DNA of 64,000 bases from JBAZTO01 sp041661865 (GCA_041661865.1 JBAZTO010000006.1:1-64000), one strand, 5' to 3'. Positions 36,216 through 45,446 are shown, counted from the first letter of the stretch. Program-made: numbers and translations. The notes: generated by a model from the letters alone, not told the origin.

Positions 36216-36852
36216 GCAGGGCGTCGGCGATGGGCGTGGCGTTGGCGGCCAAGGCCAGGGTGCAACTGGCCAACTGTGCCAGGTGCTCGAGGATAATGGC
36301 GTTGTGGACGGCCTGGGCGGCGGACTGGCCCCAGGCGAACGGGCCGTGGCCGGCCACCAGAACGCCGGGCAGGTGCAACGGATTGAGTGATCTGAATCGT
36401 TCGATGATGACCTTGCCGGTGTTGGCCTCGTAGTCGCGATCGATCTCGTCGGCGGTCATCTCGCGCGTGCAGGGGACGGGCCCGTTGAAGTAGTCGGCAT
36501 GCGTGGTGCCCAGGACCGGGATGGCCCGTTGGGCCTGGGCCCAGGCGGTGGCGAAGAGGCTGTGGGTGTGGACCACCCCGCCGACGCCGGCGAAGTTGCG
36601 GTAAATCTCCAGGTGCGTGGCCGTGTCGCTGCTGGGCTTCAAGTCGCCCTCGACCACCTTTCCGTCGGCCAGGCTCACCACGACCATGTGCCGGGGTTCC
36701 ATGCCCTTGTACGGCACGCCGGAGGGCTTGATGACAACGTTGCGGCGGTCGGCGTCGATGCCGCTGACATTGCCCCAGGTGTCGATGACCAGCCCGCTGT
36801 CGGCCAGGGACAGGTTGGCCTCGCAGACGGCTTTCTTGAGTTCATTCAGCAT
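36160..36852 (-). CDS. araD: L-ribulose-5-phosphate 4-epimerase (class II aldolase family)
   Basis: 230-aa zinc enzyme converting L-ribulose 5-phosphate to D-xylulose 5-phosphate. Family marks: NVSGIDADRRNVVIKPSGVPY, the zinc-binding VHTHSLFATAWAQA with its His pair, TTHADYFNGPVPCTREM and LVAGHGPFAWG. Size and motifs fit AraD/UlaF/SgbE-type epimerases, so the substrate could also be an L-xylulose or related phosphate. No other pentose gene is adjacent. Confidence 0.9.
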   Translation of the reverse strand: MLNELKKAVCEANLSLADSGLVIDTWGNVSGIDADRRNVVIKPSGVPYKGMEPRHMVVVSLADGKVVEGDLKPSSDTATHLEIYRNFAGVGGVVHTHSLFATAWAQAQRAIPVLGTTHADYFNGPVPCTREMTADEIDRDYEANTGKVIIERFRSLNPLHLPGVLVAGHGPFAWGQSAAQAVHNAIILEHLAQLASCTLALAANATPIADALLNKHFGRKHGPGSYYGQK

Positions 36853-37003
36853 GGGATTCCTTTTTCACGGCATAATGTTCACGCAGAGACACAGAGCATC
36901 TGAGATCGTATCAACCATCTGCTCTGCTTGTTCACTCTGCTGCTCTCTGCATCTCTTGTGTGGCGTCGCTGCTATTCTGAGACGCCCGGCCTTGCCCGTC
37001 AAG

Positions 37004-40000
37004 TCAGTTGCCGCACAAGGGCAGGTACGGGCAGAAACGGCACTTCTCGCCGCGGTGATGCTCGAAGCGGCCGCTGCGGCGTGCCTCGGTCAGTTTCCGT
37101 CCCAGTTCTGCCAGCTCGGACCCGGCGGCGGCCACCTCGTCGGCGGACGTTCCGACCGAGGCGGTCTGGCCCGTTCGCAGGAAATACAGCGAGGCCTCCG
37201 CGATGGGCGATTGCAGGTGACGCCCGGCGGCAGCCGCATAGGAAAGCAACTGCAGGCGATAGCGCCCTGCATGCTCGGCGGCGTCCTTGGCTTCGAGCCG
37301 GTCGGACTTGTAATCGATGATCCGCCAGCGGCCGGCGCGGTCCTCCAGCAGCAGGTCGATCTGCCCGTGCAGGACGACCGTGCCCACCGGCATGGAAAAC
37401 GAAAGCTCCCGCAACAGCCGGCGCGCCGCAGCCAGTTCGCCCGAGAGCGGATGCGCACGGAACGCCGCGAGCATGGCCTCAAGTTCCGCCGTCAGAGCGG
37501 GCAAGTGCGGGCCGGCTTCGAGCTGGGTATCCACCAGGGCGGCTGAGATCAGCGACGATGCCGACTGCGGATGGGCGAAGTCCAGCAGTTCCATGCAGCG
37601 ATGGAAGATCGTGCCCTTGGCTGCCGCATCTAGGCCGGGCGGCGTGGTCGCCGCGGCTGCGGGGCCGGCAGGCCGGGGCAACTGGCTGGCCGGCACGCGA
37701 AGTTCGTACCGCCAGCGATACAGCATCGGGCAGGCGGCAAACTCGTTGAGCGCCGTCACGGCGATCTCGCTGCGGGCGCAGTCGGCCGGCAAGGGGCCCA
37801 GCAACGGCGGACTCGCGCCGGCCGGGGCGGATTGGATGATCCTGCTCGCCAGCGCCGATCCGCTGGCGGCCTCGGAGAGCATCTGCTGCCCGCCGGAGCG
37901 GGGCGTCTTTGTCACATGCTCGTTGCCGGCCCGCGCGGTTCGCAGCAATGCCTGATGCGACCCGTCGCCGTAGGGGATCGTCGATCCGCCGGCACCCAGC
38001 GCGGCGGCAATCCCCAGCACGTCGTCCAGTTGGCGGAGGAACGAATCCCGCTCGCGGAAGGCCCCGCCCCCGTCGCGCCAGTCGGCCCCGACCAGCACCA
38101 GGTGGTCCTGGCTGCGCGTGGCGGCGACGTAGAGCTTGCGGATGTCCTCACGCTGCTCGTCGCGGCGTTCCAGCAGGCGGGCCAGCCGGAAGGACAGCGG
38201 CGCCAGCTCGCCGTCGGGCGCGTCGGAGTTTTCCTCCCCTTCGCGGTCGCCGCGGGCAGCCTCGTCGGTGCGATGGCGGAAGACCAGCCCCCAGTCGCGT
38301 CGATGGAGCAGGTCGCGCGGTCGGCCGTTGTGGCCGGCGTTGAGGTCGGGCACGAAGACCACGGGAAACTCCAGCCCCTTGGCCTTGTGAATGGTCATCA
38401 GCCGCACGACATTCTCGGCCTCCCCCGCCACGGCCGCCTGTTCGTACCGCGACTCGTTGACGACCAGGTCCTTCATCTGCGCGATGAACTCGGCCAGGCT
38501 CACGCCCTCCGCCGACGCGGTGGCGGCGCGGTCCATCAGCATCCGCACGTTACCCAGCATTCGCTTGCCGTGCGGCGCAGCCAGCAGCGTGGCCTGGTAG
38601 GCGGTGGCCTCCAGCAGTTGGTCGATCAGCACGTCGACGCCCACGGCGTCCTTGCGCCGGTGCAGCCGGCCGATCAGGTCGCGCGCAGCCGCGACGGATG
38701 ATCGTGCAGAGGCGTCGAGCTGCGCCATCGCGTGCTCGTCGTGCAGCACCGGCCAGTAAGGCGGCGCGCCGGATCGGGCCAGGCGCATCAGGGCGTTGTC
38801 GTCCAGACCGAAGAGGCTGCCGCGGAGCACGCCCACCAGCGCGATGTCGTCGCGCGGGTTGTCGATGGCCCGCAGCGCGTTGAGGACATCGTACACTTCC
38901 TGCTGCTGGAAGAATCCGCTGCCGGCGATGACGTAGTAAGGTATGTCGCGCCGGGCCAGTTCCCGCTCAAACTCCCCGCTGCCGGTCATGCGGCCAAAGA
39001 GGATGGCGATGTCGCGGGCCTCGACGGGCCGGTAGGACTTGGCGGCGGCATCCCAGACCTTGTTCTCGCGGCTGCGGATCATCTGCGCGATCCGCTCGGC
39101 GGTGACCACGGCCTGGGCGGCCAGGGCCTCGCCGGCATACTTGATGTCGGCGCCGTCGGCGGCCTGGGCCAGCAGGATCTCCACCGACTCCCCCGCCGGC
39201 GAAGGCTTGCCGCCGGCCTGGATGGGCGAATAATCCTCGGCCATCAGTCGCGAGAAAACGTGGTTGACGAAGGCGGCCCCGGCCGGGTGCGTGCGGAAGG
39301 AGACGTCCAGGTCTTCCTGGTTTCCCGGGCCCAGGTCCTTGCACCAGCCCTGGAAGACCTCCACCTGCGCCCCGCGGAATCGGTAGATGCTCTGCTTGGC
39401 GTCGCCGACGAGGAACAGCCGGCCCGGCGGCAGCGTGCCGTCGGCATCGCAGACCAGGGCCTTGAGCAGATCGATCTGGAAGGCGTCGGTGTCCTGGCAT
39501 TCGTCGATGAGCATCTGGTCGAAGCTCTCGGCCACGGCCCGGCGAAGGGCGGGATTGTCCTGCACCAGCCGCCCGGCCAGCTCCAGCAGGTCGGTGAAAT
39601 CCAGTATGCCGCGAGCGCGCTTGTCGGCGGTGTATCTCCCGATCGCGTCGATGGCCAGCCCGGCCAGCACCGATAGCGCCTGGGCCGCGGCGGCGTCGGC
39701 CTGGCCCACTTCATCGATATAGGCCCGGTAGGGCGCGATCATCTCGATGAGGGCATTGTGCGTGCGGCGGGCTTCCTTGATCGCCTCGTCGCCGCCCCAG
39801 GACTTCTTCGAGCCGACGTTGCCGGCCTTGGCCAGCATGGCGTCGAAGGTCTCCGGCGTCGCCGCGGAAGGGTCGGCAAGGAATTCGCGAACCCGCTTGA
39901 CCTTGCCCGCGATGACCTGCCCCAGCTTGTCGGCGGGGTCGGTGCATGAAAGGGCCTCCATCGCTTCGAGCGCCTCTCGCAGGTCCGCGTCAGCCTTCAG

Positions 40001-40648
40001 GGCCTGCCACGCCGCTTGCCTCTGCCCGGCGGCCAGGTCGGTCCAGTTCCGCAGGATGTGTCCCGCGTCGAGATAGTCGCCCAGCTTGCAGGCGGTCCGC
40101 AGATCGATGAGTTGACGCACCAGATCGACTACCGTCTCCAGACGTCCCTCGCTCAGCAGCGCCGCGACGTCTTCGCGCCCCTGCTCCAGGGCTGACAGCA
40201 CCGCCCGCTCAGCCGCCTCGGAGGCCAGTTGGGCCCCCAGCAGCGGGTCGGCGCAGACCGTGAAGGAGGGGTCCAGCCCCGCCTCCACCGCCCAGGACCG
40301 CAGCAGCGACGTGCAGAAACTGTGGATGGTGGAGATGCGAGCGTCGGGCAGTTCTTCCAGCCACTCCAGCAGCTTTTTCCGGTCGGCGCCGCCGGCCCGC
40401 GCAGCCATCTCCGAGAGGAACTTCCGCACGCGCTGGGCCATCTCCAGCGCCGCCTTGTCGGTGAAGGTCAGCGCTACCAGTCGCGAGACGGGATTAGTCT
40501 GCGCCCCCACGCGCATCATCAGTTCGGTGAATCGCCGGGCCAGCACGAGCGTCTTGCCGCACCCGGCCCCGCTGCGCAGGGCGAGGTTCTCGCCGATCCG
40601 CGTGACGGCGGCCCGCTGCTGTGCGCCGGTCAGGGGCAGTTGGCTCAT
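37004..40648 (-). CDS. addA: AddA-like UvrD-family helicase/nuclease
   Basis: 1214-aa SF1A helicase with a C-terminal RecB-family nuclease. Walker A is SGAGCGKTLVLARR (about 30-43), motif II is IDECQDTDAFQID, motif III FLVGDAKQSIYRFRGA, motif V/VI region TIHKAKGLEFPVVFVPD. The nuclease core GQIDLLLED followed by RIIDYKSD is intact. Unusually, the C-terminus ends CRFCPYLPLC, giving a C-x2-C-x5-C group that with an earlier Cys (NEFAACPMLY) resembles an Fe-S nuclease cluster. Its ATG overlaps the addB stop (ATGA). The pair should process double-strand breaks for recombination. Confidence 0.88.
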   Translation of the reverse strand: MSQLPLTGAQQRAAVTRIGENLALRSGAGCGKTLVLARRFTELMMRVGAQTNPVSRLVALTFTDKAALEMAQRVRKFLSEMAARAGGADRKKLLEWLEELPDARISTIHSFCTSLLRSWAVEAGLDPSFTVCADPLLGAQLASEAAERAVLSALEQGREDVAALLSEGRLETVVDLVRQLIDLRTACKLGDYLDAGHILRNWTDLAAGQRQAAWQALKADADLREALEAMEALSCTDPADKLGQVIAGKVKRVREFLADPSAATPETFDAMLAKAGNVGSKKSWGGDEAIKEARRTHNALIEMIAPYRAYIDEVGQADAAAAQALSVLAGLAIDAIGRYTADKRARGILDFTDLLELAGRLVQDNPALRRAVAESFDQMLIDECQDTDAFQIDLLKALVCDADGTLPPGRLFLVGDAKQSIYRFRGAQVEVFQGWCKDLGPGNQEDLDVSFRTHPAGAAFVNHVFSRLMAEDYSPIQAGGKPSPAGESVEILLAQAADGADIKYAGEALAAQAVVTAERIAQMIRSRENKVWDAAAKSYRPVEARDIAILFGRMTGSGEFERELARRDIPYYVIAGSGFFQQQEVYDVLNALRAIDNPRDDIALVGVLRGSLFGLDDNALMRLARSGAPPYWPVLHDEHAMAQLDASARSSVAAARDLIGRLHRRKDAVGVDVLIDQLLEATAYQATLLAAPHGKRMLGNVRMLMDRAATASAEGVSLAEFIAQMKDLVVNESRYEQAAVAGEAENVVRLMTIHKAKGLEFPVVFVPDLNAGHNGRPRDLLHRRDWGLVFRHRTDEAARGDREGEENSDAPDGELAPLSFRLARLLERRDEQREDIRKLYVAATRSQDHLVLVGADWRDGGGAFRERDSFLRQLDDVLGIAAALGAGGSTIPYGDGSHQALLRTARAGNEHVTKTPRSGGQQMLSEAASGSALASRIIQSAPAGASPPLLGPLPADCARSEIAVTALNEFAACPMLYRWRYELRVPASQLPRPAGPAAAATTPPGLDAAAKGTIFHRCMELLDFAHPQSASSLISAALVDTQLEAGPHLPALTAELEAMLAAFRAHPLSGELAAARRLLRELSFSMPVGTVVLHGQIDLLLEDRAGRWRIIDYKSDRLEAKDAAEHAGRYRLQLLSYAAAAGRHLQSPIAEASLYFLRTGQTASVGTSADEVAAAGSELAELGRKLTEARRSGRFEHHRGEKCRFCPYLPLCGN

Positions 40649-43600
40649 GTGACAGCCTCCTGCGGCGGCGGGCACTTGAGCTCGGCGCGGAACCTGGCGT
40701 AGTGGCAGATCTGGCGGTAGGCACAATAGGAGGGGCACTGGCTGGGCTGGAGGTCGAACCGGCCGGCGCGGATGGCCCCGATCGCCTGGCCGATGCGGTC
40801 CATGGCGGCCTGGAGTTTCTCGGCGTACTTGGGCCAGGGGACAAACTCCCCGCCGCGTGTGGTGATGGCGGCAAAGTATCGCTCCGTCGGACCCGCCGAG
40901 CCGAGCACGCCGTGGAAGGCCCCGCCCCGGCTGGGTTCGCCGAGAATCGCCTGCGCCGCGGCGGCGTAGACGGGCAACTGGACATTTCGGCCGGCTTCGA
41001 CATCGGCGGCGGTGGGCAGCGAGCCGGTCTTGTAGTCCACCACGAGCAGGCCCGCGGCGTCGGGCCTGGCGATGCGATCGACGCGGTCGATTCTCCCACG
41101 GAATCGCACGCTGCCGGCGGATGTGGCGATTGCCACCGGCTCGGCGACGCTGGCGGGATCGACCGTGCCGCGCGCGGCGGAGCCGGCCCCGAAGCTCAAC
41201 TCGAAATGCAGGCTCGTCGCGCCCAACTCGCCGGCTGACTGACGCTGAGCCTGGAGATAGGCCCAAAGCTGCCGGTGCATCTGGAGCCTCTGGACCTTCC
41301 AGAGCGCCGGATAGGCCAGGCCGATCGCCTCGATCCGGGCCGACTCGCCGGCGACGGCGGCGTCGAGCGCGTCGCGCAGCCGGCCCTCGCCGACCTTGGC
41401 CAGTTGGACGCTCGCCCCGCCCGGCCCGCCAAGCGAGAGCATGACCTGGCACAGCACGCGGTGGCAGAACAGCCCGCGATCCGAACTGCTGGGGCGATCC
41501 TCCACTTCCGGCGGCTGGTGGAGCGAGAGGACATAGCGGGCGAAGAACTGCCAGGGGCATCGGCCGAACGTGTTGATCTGGCTGGGCGAGAAGACCGCCT
41601 CCGGCCCGAACGTCGCGCCCAGGCTCGCCGTCAGCGCCGGCTCGGTCACCAGGCCGTCGAAGCGGTCGCACGGGCCGGCGTTCCAGCGGCAGTGACGGGC
41701 GAAAATGCCCGCCGCCGCCCGCTCGATCTTCTCGGGGCAGGAAGCGGCCGCCCAGCTCAGCGCCGAGCGATACGCGTCGCGTGGGCCGGCAAACAGGCCC
41801 GCCACGGCCGCCGAGACGGCCTCCTGGCTGCCGGCGATCTCGTCGGGTTCCGGCAGGAACTGTCCCGGCCCGATCCGCTCGACCCGCCCTGCCTTGGCCA
41901 CGGCGTCATAACCGCCGCAGGGCCCCAGCAGCGAGTGCAGGAAGCTGCTGGCGGCGGAGGCCTTGCCCGCAGCGTCGAATTCCAGGAAGCTCAGCGTGAG
42001 AGTCTCGTCGGTCCGCGAGGCGGCCAGGTAGAACAGCAGCATCTCGCGGGCCGTCAGGTCGCCGCGCTGGTCCAGCGCCAGCCCGCGATGGGCCCAGGCG
42101 GCGCGGTCGCCCTCGGAGATCAGGGCGCTGTCGCCGGGGCGTCGCGGGAACTGCCCCTCGCCCACGCCCAGGCAGAAAACGTGACGGTATCGCAGCGCGC
42201 GGGCGTCCAGCACGTCCAGCACATCCACCAGCGACTCTCCGCCGGCGCCGGGACAGGTCGCCTCAGCCATCGCCGCCTTGAGATGGGCCACGCCCGGCTG
42301 CGGCTCGGGAAGCTCCCACAACGCCGCCGCCAGCGCCGCCAGCGCCCGCAGGTCGCGCCCGATGAGGGAAGGTTCATCCTGCCCACAGGCTGCGGCGTGC
42401 AACTGCAGGCCCTCGATGACCGCAGCCAACCTCGCGCCGGCGCTTTCCGCTGACGCCCCTACCGCTGCCTCGCCGGGCGCCGAAAGCGAGAACAAGGCCT
42501 GGAGCATGGCGTCGGCATCGGCGCAGGCCTGCGGCGTGGGCAACTGGGCAGGCGACGGCGTGTCGTCGTCAAGGTCGCTGGTTCGGCCGGCGATGGCAGC
42601 CAGTCGCCCCGCGGCGCGGCTGTAGGATTCTCGGCCGCGGACCACGTTGCCCTGCCGGATGATCGTCTCGGCGGCTGCGACGGTGGAGGCGTCGTACGGG
42701 CCCAGCGCGCCGGGGCGGAAGTAACTATTCTTTATCACGCGGAGGACGCGGCAGTGATCGAAACCCTCGCCGGCCAGCTCCGCCGCCTCGAAGGCCAGGG
42801 CCACGATCGGCACAGCCAGCAGGCCCTGGGGCCCCTGGGCCAGGGGGATCTCGCAGCGGCGGAAGATCCGCTCGATCGCGGGCCTGTAGGCCTCCAGCGA
42901 GCGGGCCAGGACGGCGATGCTTCCCGGCTCGGCCCCGGCCAGCAGGCACCGCTTGACCCGCCGCGCGACGGCGGCCACCTCGCCCTCGATGCCGCAGGCG
43001 GCGATGATCGAGATGCCGCGCGGCAGCGGACAGGGCTGGGCGTCGAAGTCAAAGAGCCGGTCCCACAGCGGGGCGTGCGGCGCAGCCTCGCCCGGCGCGC
43101 GGGCCAGGGCAATCTCGGCGCACTTGCCCGCGAACTTCCCGCGAATCTGCGCCGCCGTCCGCGCCGTCCAGTGCCACAGCCGCCCCCGCCCGTCGTCATC
43201 CAGCGGCAGCGTAATGACCACGCGTTGCACCCTGGCAGCCAGGCTGGCCAGGATGTCCAACTGCGTGGGCGTGAAGTCGGTAAAGCCGTCGGCCGCCACG
43301 GCTGCAAGGGCCGGCAGTCCCGGCACAGCCGCCCCGGCGGGCAAGCCGGCCAAAATGTCGCGCACCAGCCACAGCAGGCCCTCGGTGTCGAAGGCATGCT
43401 CCTCCCGCAGATGCTCCTGGTAGCGGCGATACACTTCCAGCAGGTCGCGGGTCTTGCCGCGAGAGTTCCCGATGGCCGCAGCCAGGGCCTCGGGCTCGAT
43501 GGCGGCGCGTTTGAGTTCCGCGATGGACTTGTCCAGCGCCGCCGGCAGGCCGGGCGTGTCGAGAACCGCCCCGATGGCTGAGAGCTTGCCCTGGGCGCCA

Positions 43601-43956
43601 AGCTGCTCGACGATCCGCCGCAGCAGCAGGTGCCGCGCCACGGGCGTCAGCCGCCGGGCCGGCTGGGCCGCGCCGCTGAGGATTCGCGCCGCCAGGCTCG
43701 CGAAGGTCATCACCGCCGGGGCCACCAGCACCCCGCCGACGGCACGCTGCATCAATCGTCGCCGCAGGGCAGCGGCAGCCGGGGCGTTGGGGGCCAGCAG
43801 CACGCATTGGCCAGCCCCAGCCTGCTCGTAGTGCTCGTAGAGGTCCAGCACCACCGAAGTCTTGCCCGCGCCGGCTGGGCCGCGCAGCAGCAACGCCGCT
43901 TCGGTTCGTGCGAGCACTTGCGACAGGATCGTTGAATGGGCACCGTCCCTGGCCAC
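40645..43956 (-). CDS. addB: AddB-like helicase/nuclease subunit
   Basis: About 1103 aa. Walker A is GPAGAGKTSVVLDLYEHY near the N-terminus; the central part is helicase-like (GFTDFTPTQLDILASLAARV); the C-terminal RecB nuclease has FRGRIDRVDRI and LLVVDYKTG. Cysteines in NTFGRCPWQFFARYVLSL and CPSYCAYRQIC fit the Fe-S cluster of AddB nucleases, with one spacing different (C-x3-C). The frame is open to 44094, but those extra 46 codons look non-coding; I take a GTG at 43956, which puts the P-loop at the usual distance. Start is uncertain. Confidence 0.85.
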   Translation of the reverse strand: MARDGAHSTILSQVLARTEAALLLRGPAGAGKTSVVLDLYEHYEQAGAGQCVLLAPNAPAAAALRRRLMQRAVGGVLVAPAVMTFASLAARILSGAAQPARRLTPVARHLLLRRIVEQLGAQGKLSAIGAVLDTPGLPAALDKSIAELKRAAIEPEALAAAIGNSRGKTRDLLEVYRRYQEHLREEHAFDTEGLLWLVRDILAGLPAGAAVPGLPALAAVAADGFTDFTPTQLDILASLAARVQRVVITLPLDDDGRGRLWHWTARTAAQIRGKFAGKCAEIALARAPGEAAPHAPLWDRLFDFDAQPCPLPRGISIIAACGIEGEVAAVARRVKRCLLAGAEPGSIAVLARSLEAYRPAIERIFRRCEIPLAQGPQGLLAVPIVALAFEAAELAGEGFDHCRVLRVIKNSYFRPGALGPYDASTVAAAETIIRQGNVVRGRESYSRAAGRLAAIAGRTSDLDDDTPSPAQLPTPQACADADAMLQALFSLSAPGEAAVGASAESAGARLAAVIEGLQLHAAACGQDEPSLIGRDLRALAALAAALWELPEPQPGVAHLKAAMAEATCPGAGGESLVDVLDVLDARALRYRHVFCLGVGEGQFPRRPGDSALISEGDRAAWAHRGLALDQRGDLTAREMLLFYLAASRTDETLTLSFLEFDAAGKASAASSFLHSLLGPCGGYDAVAKAGRVERIGPGQFLPEPDEIAGSQEAVSAAVAGLFAGPRDAYRSALSWAAASCPEKIERAAAGIFARHCRWNAGPCDRFDGLVTEPALTASLGATFGPEAVFSPSQINTFGRCPWQFFARYVLSLHQPPEVEDRPSSSDRGLFCHRVLCQVMLSLGGPGGASVQLAKVGEGRLRDALDAAVAGESARIEAIGLAYPALWKVQRLQMHRQLWAYLQAQRQSAGELGATSLHFELSFGAGSAARGTVDPASVAEPVAIATSAGSVRFRGRIDRVDRIARPDAAGLLVVDYKTGSLPTAADVEAGRNVQLPVYAAAAQAILGEPSRGGAFHGVLGSAGPTERYFAAITTRGGEFVPWPKYAEKLQAAMDRIGQAIGAIRAGRFDLQPSQCPSYCAYRQICHYARFRAELKCPPPQEAVT

Positions 43957-44112
43957 GCCCGTATTGTGGCATCCCGCCGCCCAAATCACAACAGCCGGCC
44001 GACGCCGGATCGATTTTCTCCCAGGCCACTGCCGCAAACTGTGCGAACCGCGATGCGTAATGCCGAGCCTACTCTCTATTGGAGGAGCGGGCATGCGTGA
44101 GAGTAATTACTA

Positions 44113-44141
44113 TTGTCAATTCACCAGTTTCAGGTTAGACT
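44113..44141 (+). promoter_or_regulatory. Sigma-70-type promoter of the trpS leader
   Basis: TTGTCA at 44113-44118, a 17-bp spacer and TAGACT at 44136-44141. Transcription would start about 13 bp before the leader peptide ATG at 44161. Confidence 0.55.
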
Positions 44142-44160
44142 TCTGAGATCGGAACACAAG

Positions 44161-44232
44161 ATGAGCAACCAAAGAGGATTATTTGCTGAGCAGGCATGGT
44201 GGTGGCGCCCTACGGGGTGGCCATCTGCCTGA
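44161..44232 (+). CDS. Trp-rich leader peptide upstream of trpS
   Basis: A 23-codon ORF (ATG 44161, TGA 44230) with four Trp codons: three in a row at 44197, 44200 and 44203, and one at 44218 (the peptide reads AWWWRPTGW in the middle). GGAA lies 7 nt before the ATG. Trp runs are very rare by chance and are the mark of trp attenuation leaders. The Trp codons sit inside a 9-bp stem (44191-44199 with 44221-44231, two bases bulged), the expected 1:2 arrangement. The peptide itself probably has no job beyond ribosome stalling. Confidence 0.85.
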   Translation: MSNQRGLFAEQAWWWRPTGWPSA

Positions 44233-44299
44233 GGTTGCGCTGACTTGAAACCATAAGGCCGTGGCCGCTCTAAGAGCGACCGCGGCTTTCGTGTTTTTT
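44218..44299 (+). promoter_or_regulatory. Transcription attenuator 1 of trpS
   Basis: The terminator hairpin is GCCGTGGCCGCTC (44258-44270), loop TAA, GAGCGACCGCGGC (44274-44286), followed by TTTCGTG and six T (44294-44299). An alternative helix pairs 44218-44224 (TGGCCAT, end of the leader peptide) with 44261-44267 (GTGGCCG) and would break the terminator's 5-prime arm. Inferred mechanism: a ribosome stalled at the Trp codons frees 44218-44224, the antiterminator forms and trpS is read; fast translation leaves the terminator. Confidence 0.75.
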
Positions 44300-44302
44300 G
44301 CG

Positions 44303-44338
44303 AAGGGTCGCGGAGTGAATCTGCGGCCCTTTTTCTTT
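44303..44338 (+). terminator. Second attenuator/terminator hairpin before trpS
   Basis: AAGGGTCGCGG (44303-44313) and CTGCGGCCCTT (44321-44331) form an 11-bp stem (with G-U pairs) around a 7-nt loop, followed by TTTCTTTC. It ends 31 bp before the trpS ATG. Its 5-prime arm (GGTCGC, 44306-44311) can also pair with GCGACC (44276-44281) of the first hairpin. Confidence 0.7.
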
Positions 44339-44368
44339 CAGGACAACCCATACTCAAGAGGTGGAAAC

Positions 44369-45376
44369 ATGACAAGTGCAAGCCACAAACCGGTTCTGCT
44401 GAGCGGAAGTGCCCCGACAGGCACGTTGACAATTGGGAATTACCTGGGAGCTATTCGTCACTGGGTCAGGCTACAGGATACGCACGATTGCCTCTTTGTC
44501 CTGGTTGACCTCCACGCCTTGACGGTCCCCAATGACCCTGCGTCACTGCTACGCAGGAGTCAGGAGTTTGTCGCACTGTACCTGGCCTGCGGGGTCGACC
44601 CAGACCGCAGCCTCGTGTTCGTACAGTCGCACGTCCCCCAACATGCCCAATTGGCGTGGGTGTTGAATTGCATCACTCCGTTCGGGCGCTTGAGCCGAAT
44701 GACCCAGTTCAAGGAGAAGGCCAACAAGCACCCGGAGAACGTTAACGCCGGGCTGTTCACCTACCCGGTACTGATGGCGGCCGACATACTGCTCTACGGC
44801 ACGCAATTGGTGCCCGTCGGTGAAGATCAGAAACAACACCTTGAACTGACACGCGACCTGGCCAATGGCTTCAACCGGAAATACGGAAACGTCTTCGTTG
44901 TGCCCGAGCCGTACATCGCCCCCCTCGGCGCCAGAATCATGAGCCTGCAAGACCCGTCGCGCAAGATGGACAAGAGTGATCCCAACCCAGCCAACTACAT
45001 CGGACTGTTGGACGAACCGGACGTTGTCCGGCGAAAGATCCGGCGCGCGGTTACGGATCCTGGCTCCGAGGTCGTTTTCGATGAGAGCAAACCAGGCATA
45101 TCCAATCTGCTCTCGATTCATGCCTGCCTGTCCGGCAGCCGGATGCAGGAATTGCAGGAGCGATACCGGGGATGTGGGTATGGACATCTCAAGAACGACC
45201 TTGCGGACATCATCATAGAAAAACTCCGGCCGATTCAAGATCGCTATCACAGCATCATTGGAGACAGCACCACGCTGCGGCTCACATTAAAGAACGGCGC
45301 GGAGCGGGCGCATCAACGGGCCCAGAAGAAGTTGCAAGAGGTCTATGGTCTGATGGGCTTGGAACCCGGAAACTGA
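44369..45376 (+). CDS. trpS: Tryptophanyl-tRNA synthetase
   Basis: 335-aa class I synthetase charging tRNA-Trp. The HIGH-type motif is PTGTLTIGNYLGA (about 15-27), and the KMSKS motif appears as KMDKSDPN (about 198-205), with Asp in the third position. SRMTQFKEKA and the D-Q-x-x-H segment GEDQKQHLELTRDLA bind the substrate. The frame is open from 44261 through the attenuator, but ATG 44369 behind AGAGGTGG begins at the conserved N-terminus. Expression is probably controlled by the Trp leader upstream. Codon use looks slightly less GC-biased than in neighbours. Confidence 0.95.
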   Translation: MTSASHKPVLLSGSAPTGTLTIGNYLGAIRHWVRLQDTHDCLFVLVDLHALTVPNDPASLLRRSQEFVALYLACGVDPDRSLVFVQSHVPQHAQLAWVLNCITPFGRLSRMTQFKEKANKHPENVNAGLFTYPVLMAADILLYGTQLVPVGEDQKQHLELTRDLANGFNRKYGNVFVVPEPYIAPLGARIMSLQDPSRKMDKSDPNPANYIGLLDEPDVVRRKIRRAVTDPGSEVVFDESKPGISNLLSIHACLSGSRMQELQERYRGCGYGHLKNDLADIIIEKLRPIQDRYHSIIGDSTTLRLTLKNGAERAHQRAQKKLQEVYGLMGLEPGN

Positions 45377-45446
45377 TTGGGCACCCGGCAGAGACGAACG
45401 CCCGCGAGCTTGCGCATCGCGGCTAGTCCGTCGTCGGCAGCATCTG

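Noticed and set aside
40649..41671. Upstream extension of the addA frame to 41671
   Set aside because: The extra 341 codons overlap addB in another frame and are Arg/Pro-rich; the true start overlaps the addB stop.
44148..44368. T-box riboswitch for trpS
   Set aside because: The contiguous AGGGTGGNACCGCG box is not present; the Trp-rich ORF with 1:2 stem explains the leader better.
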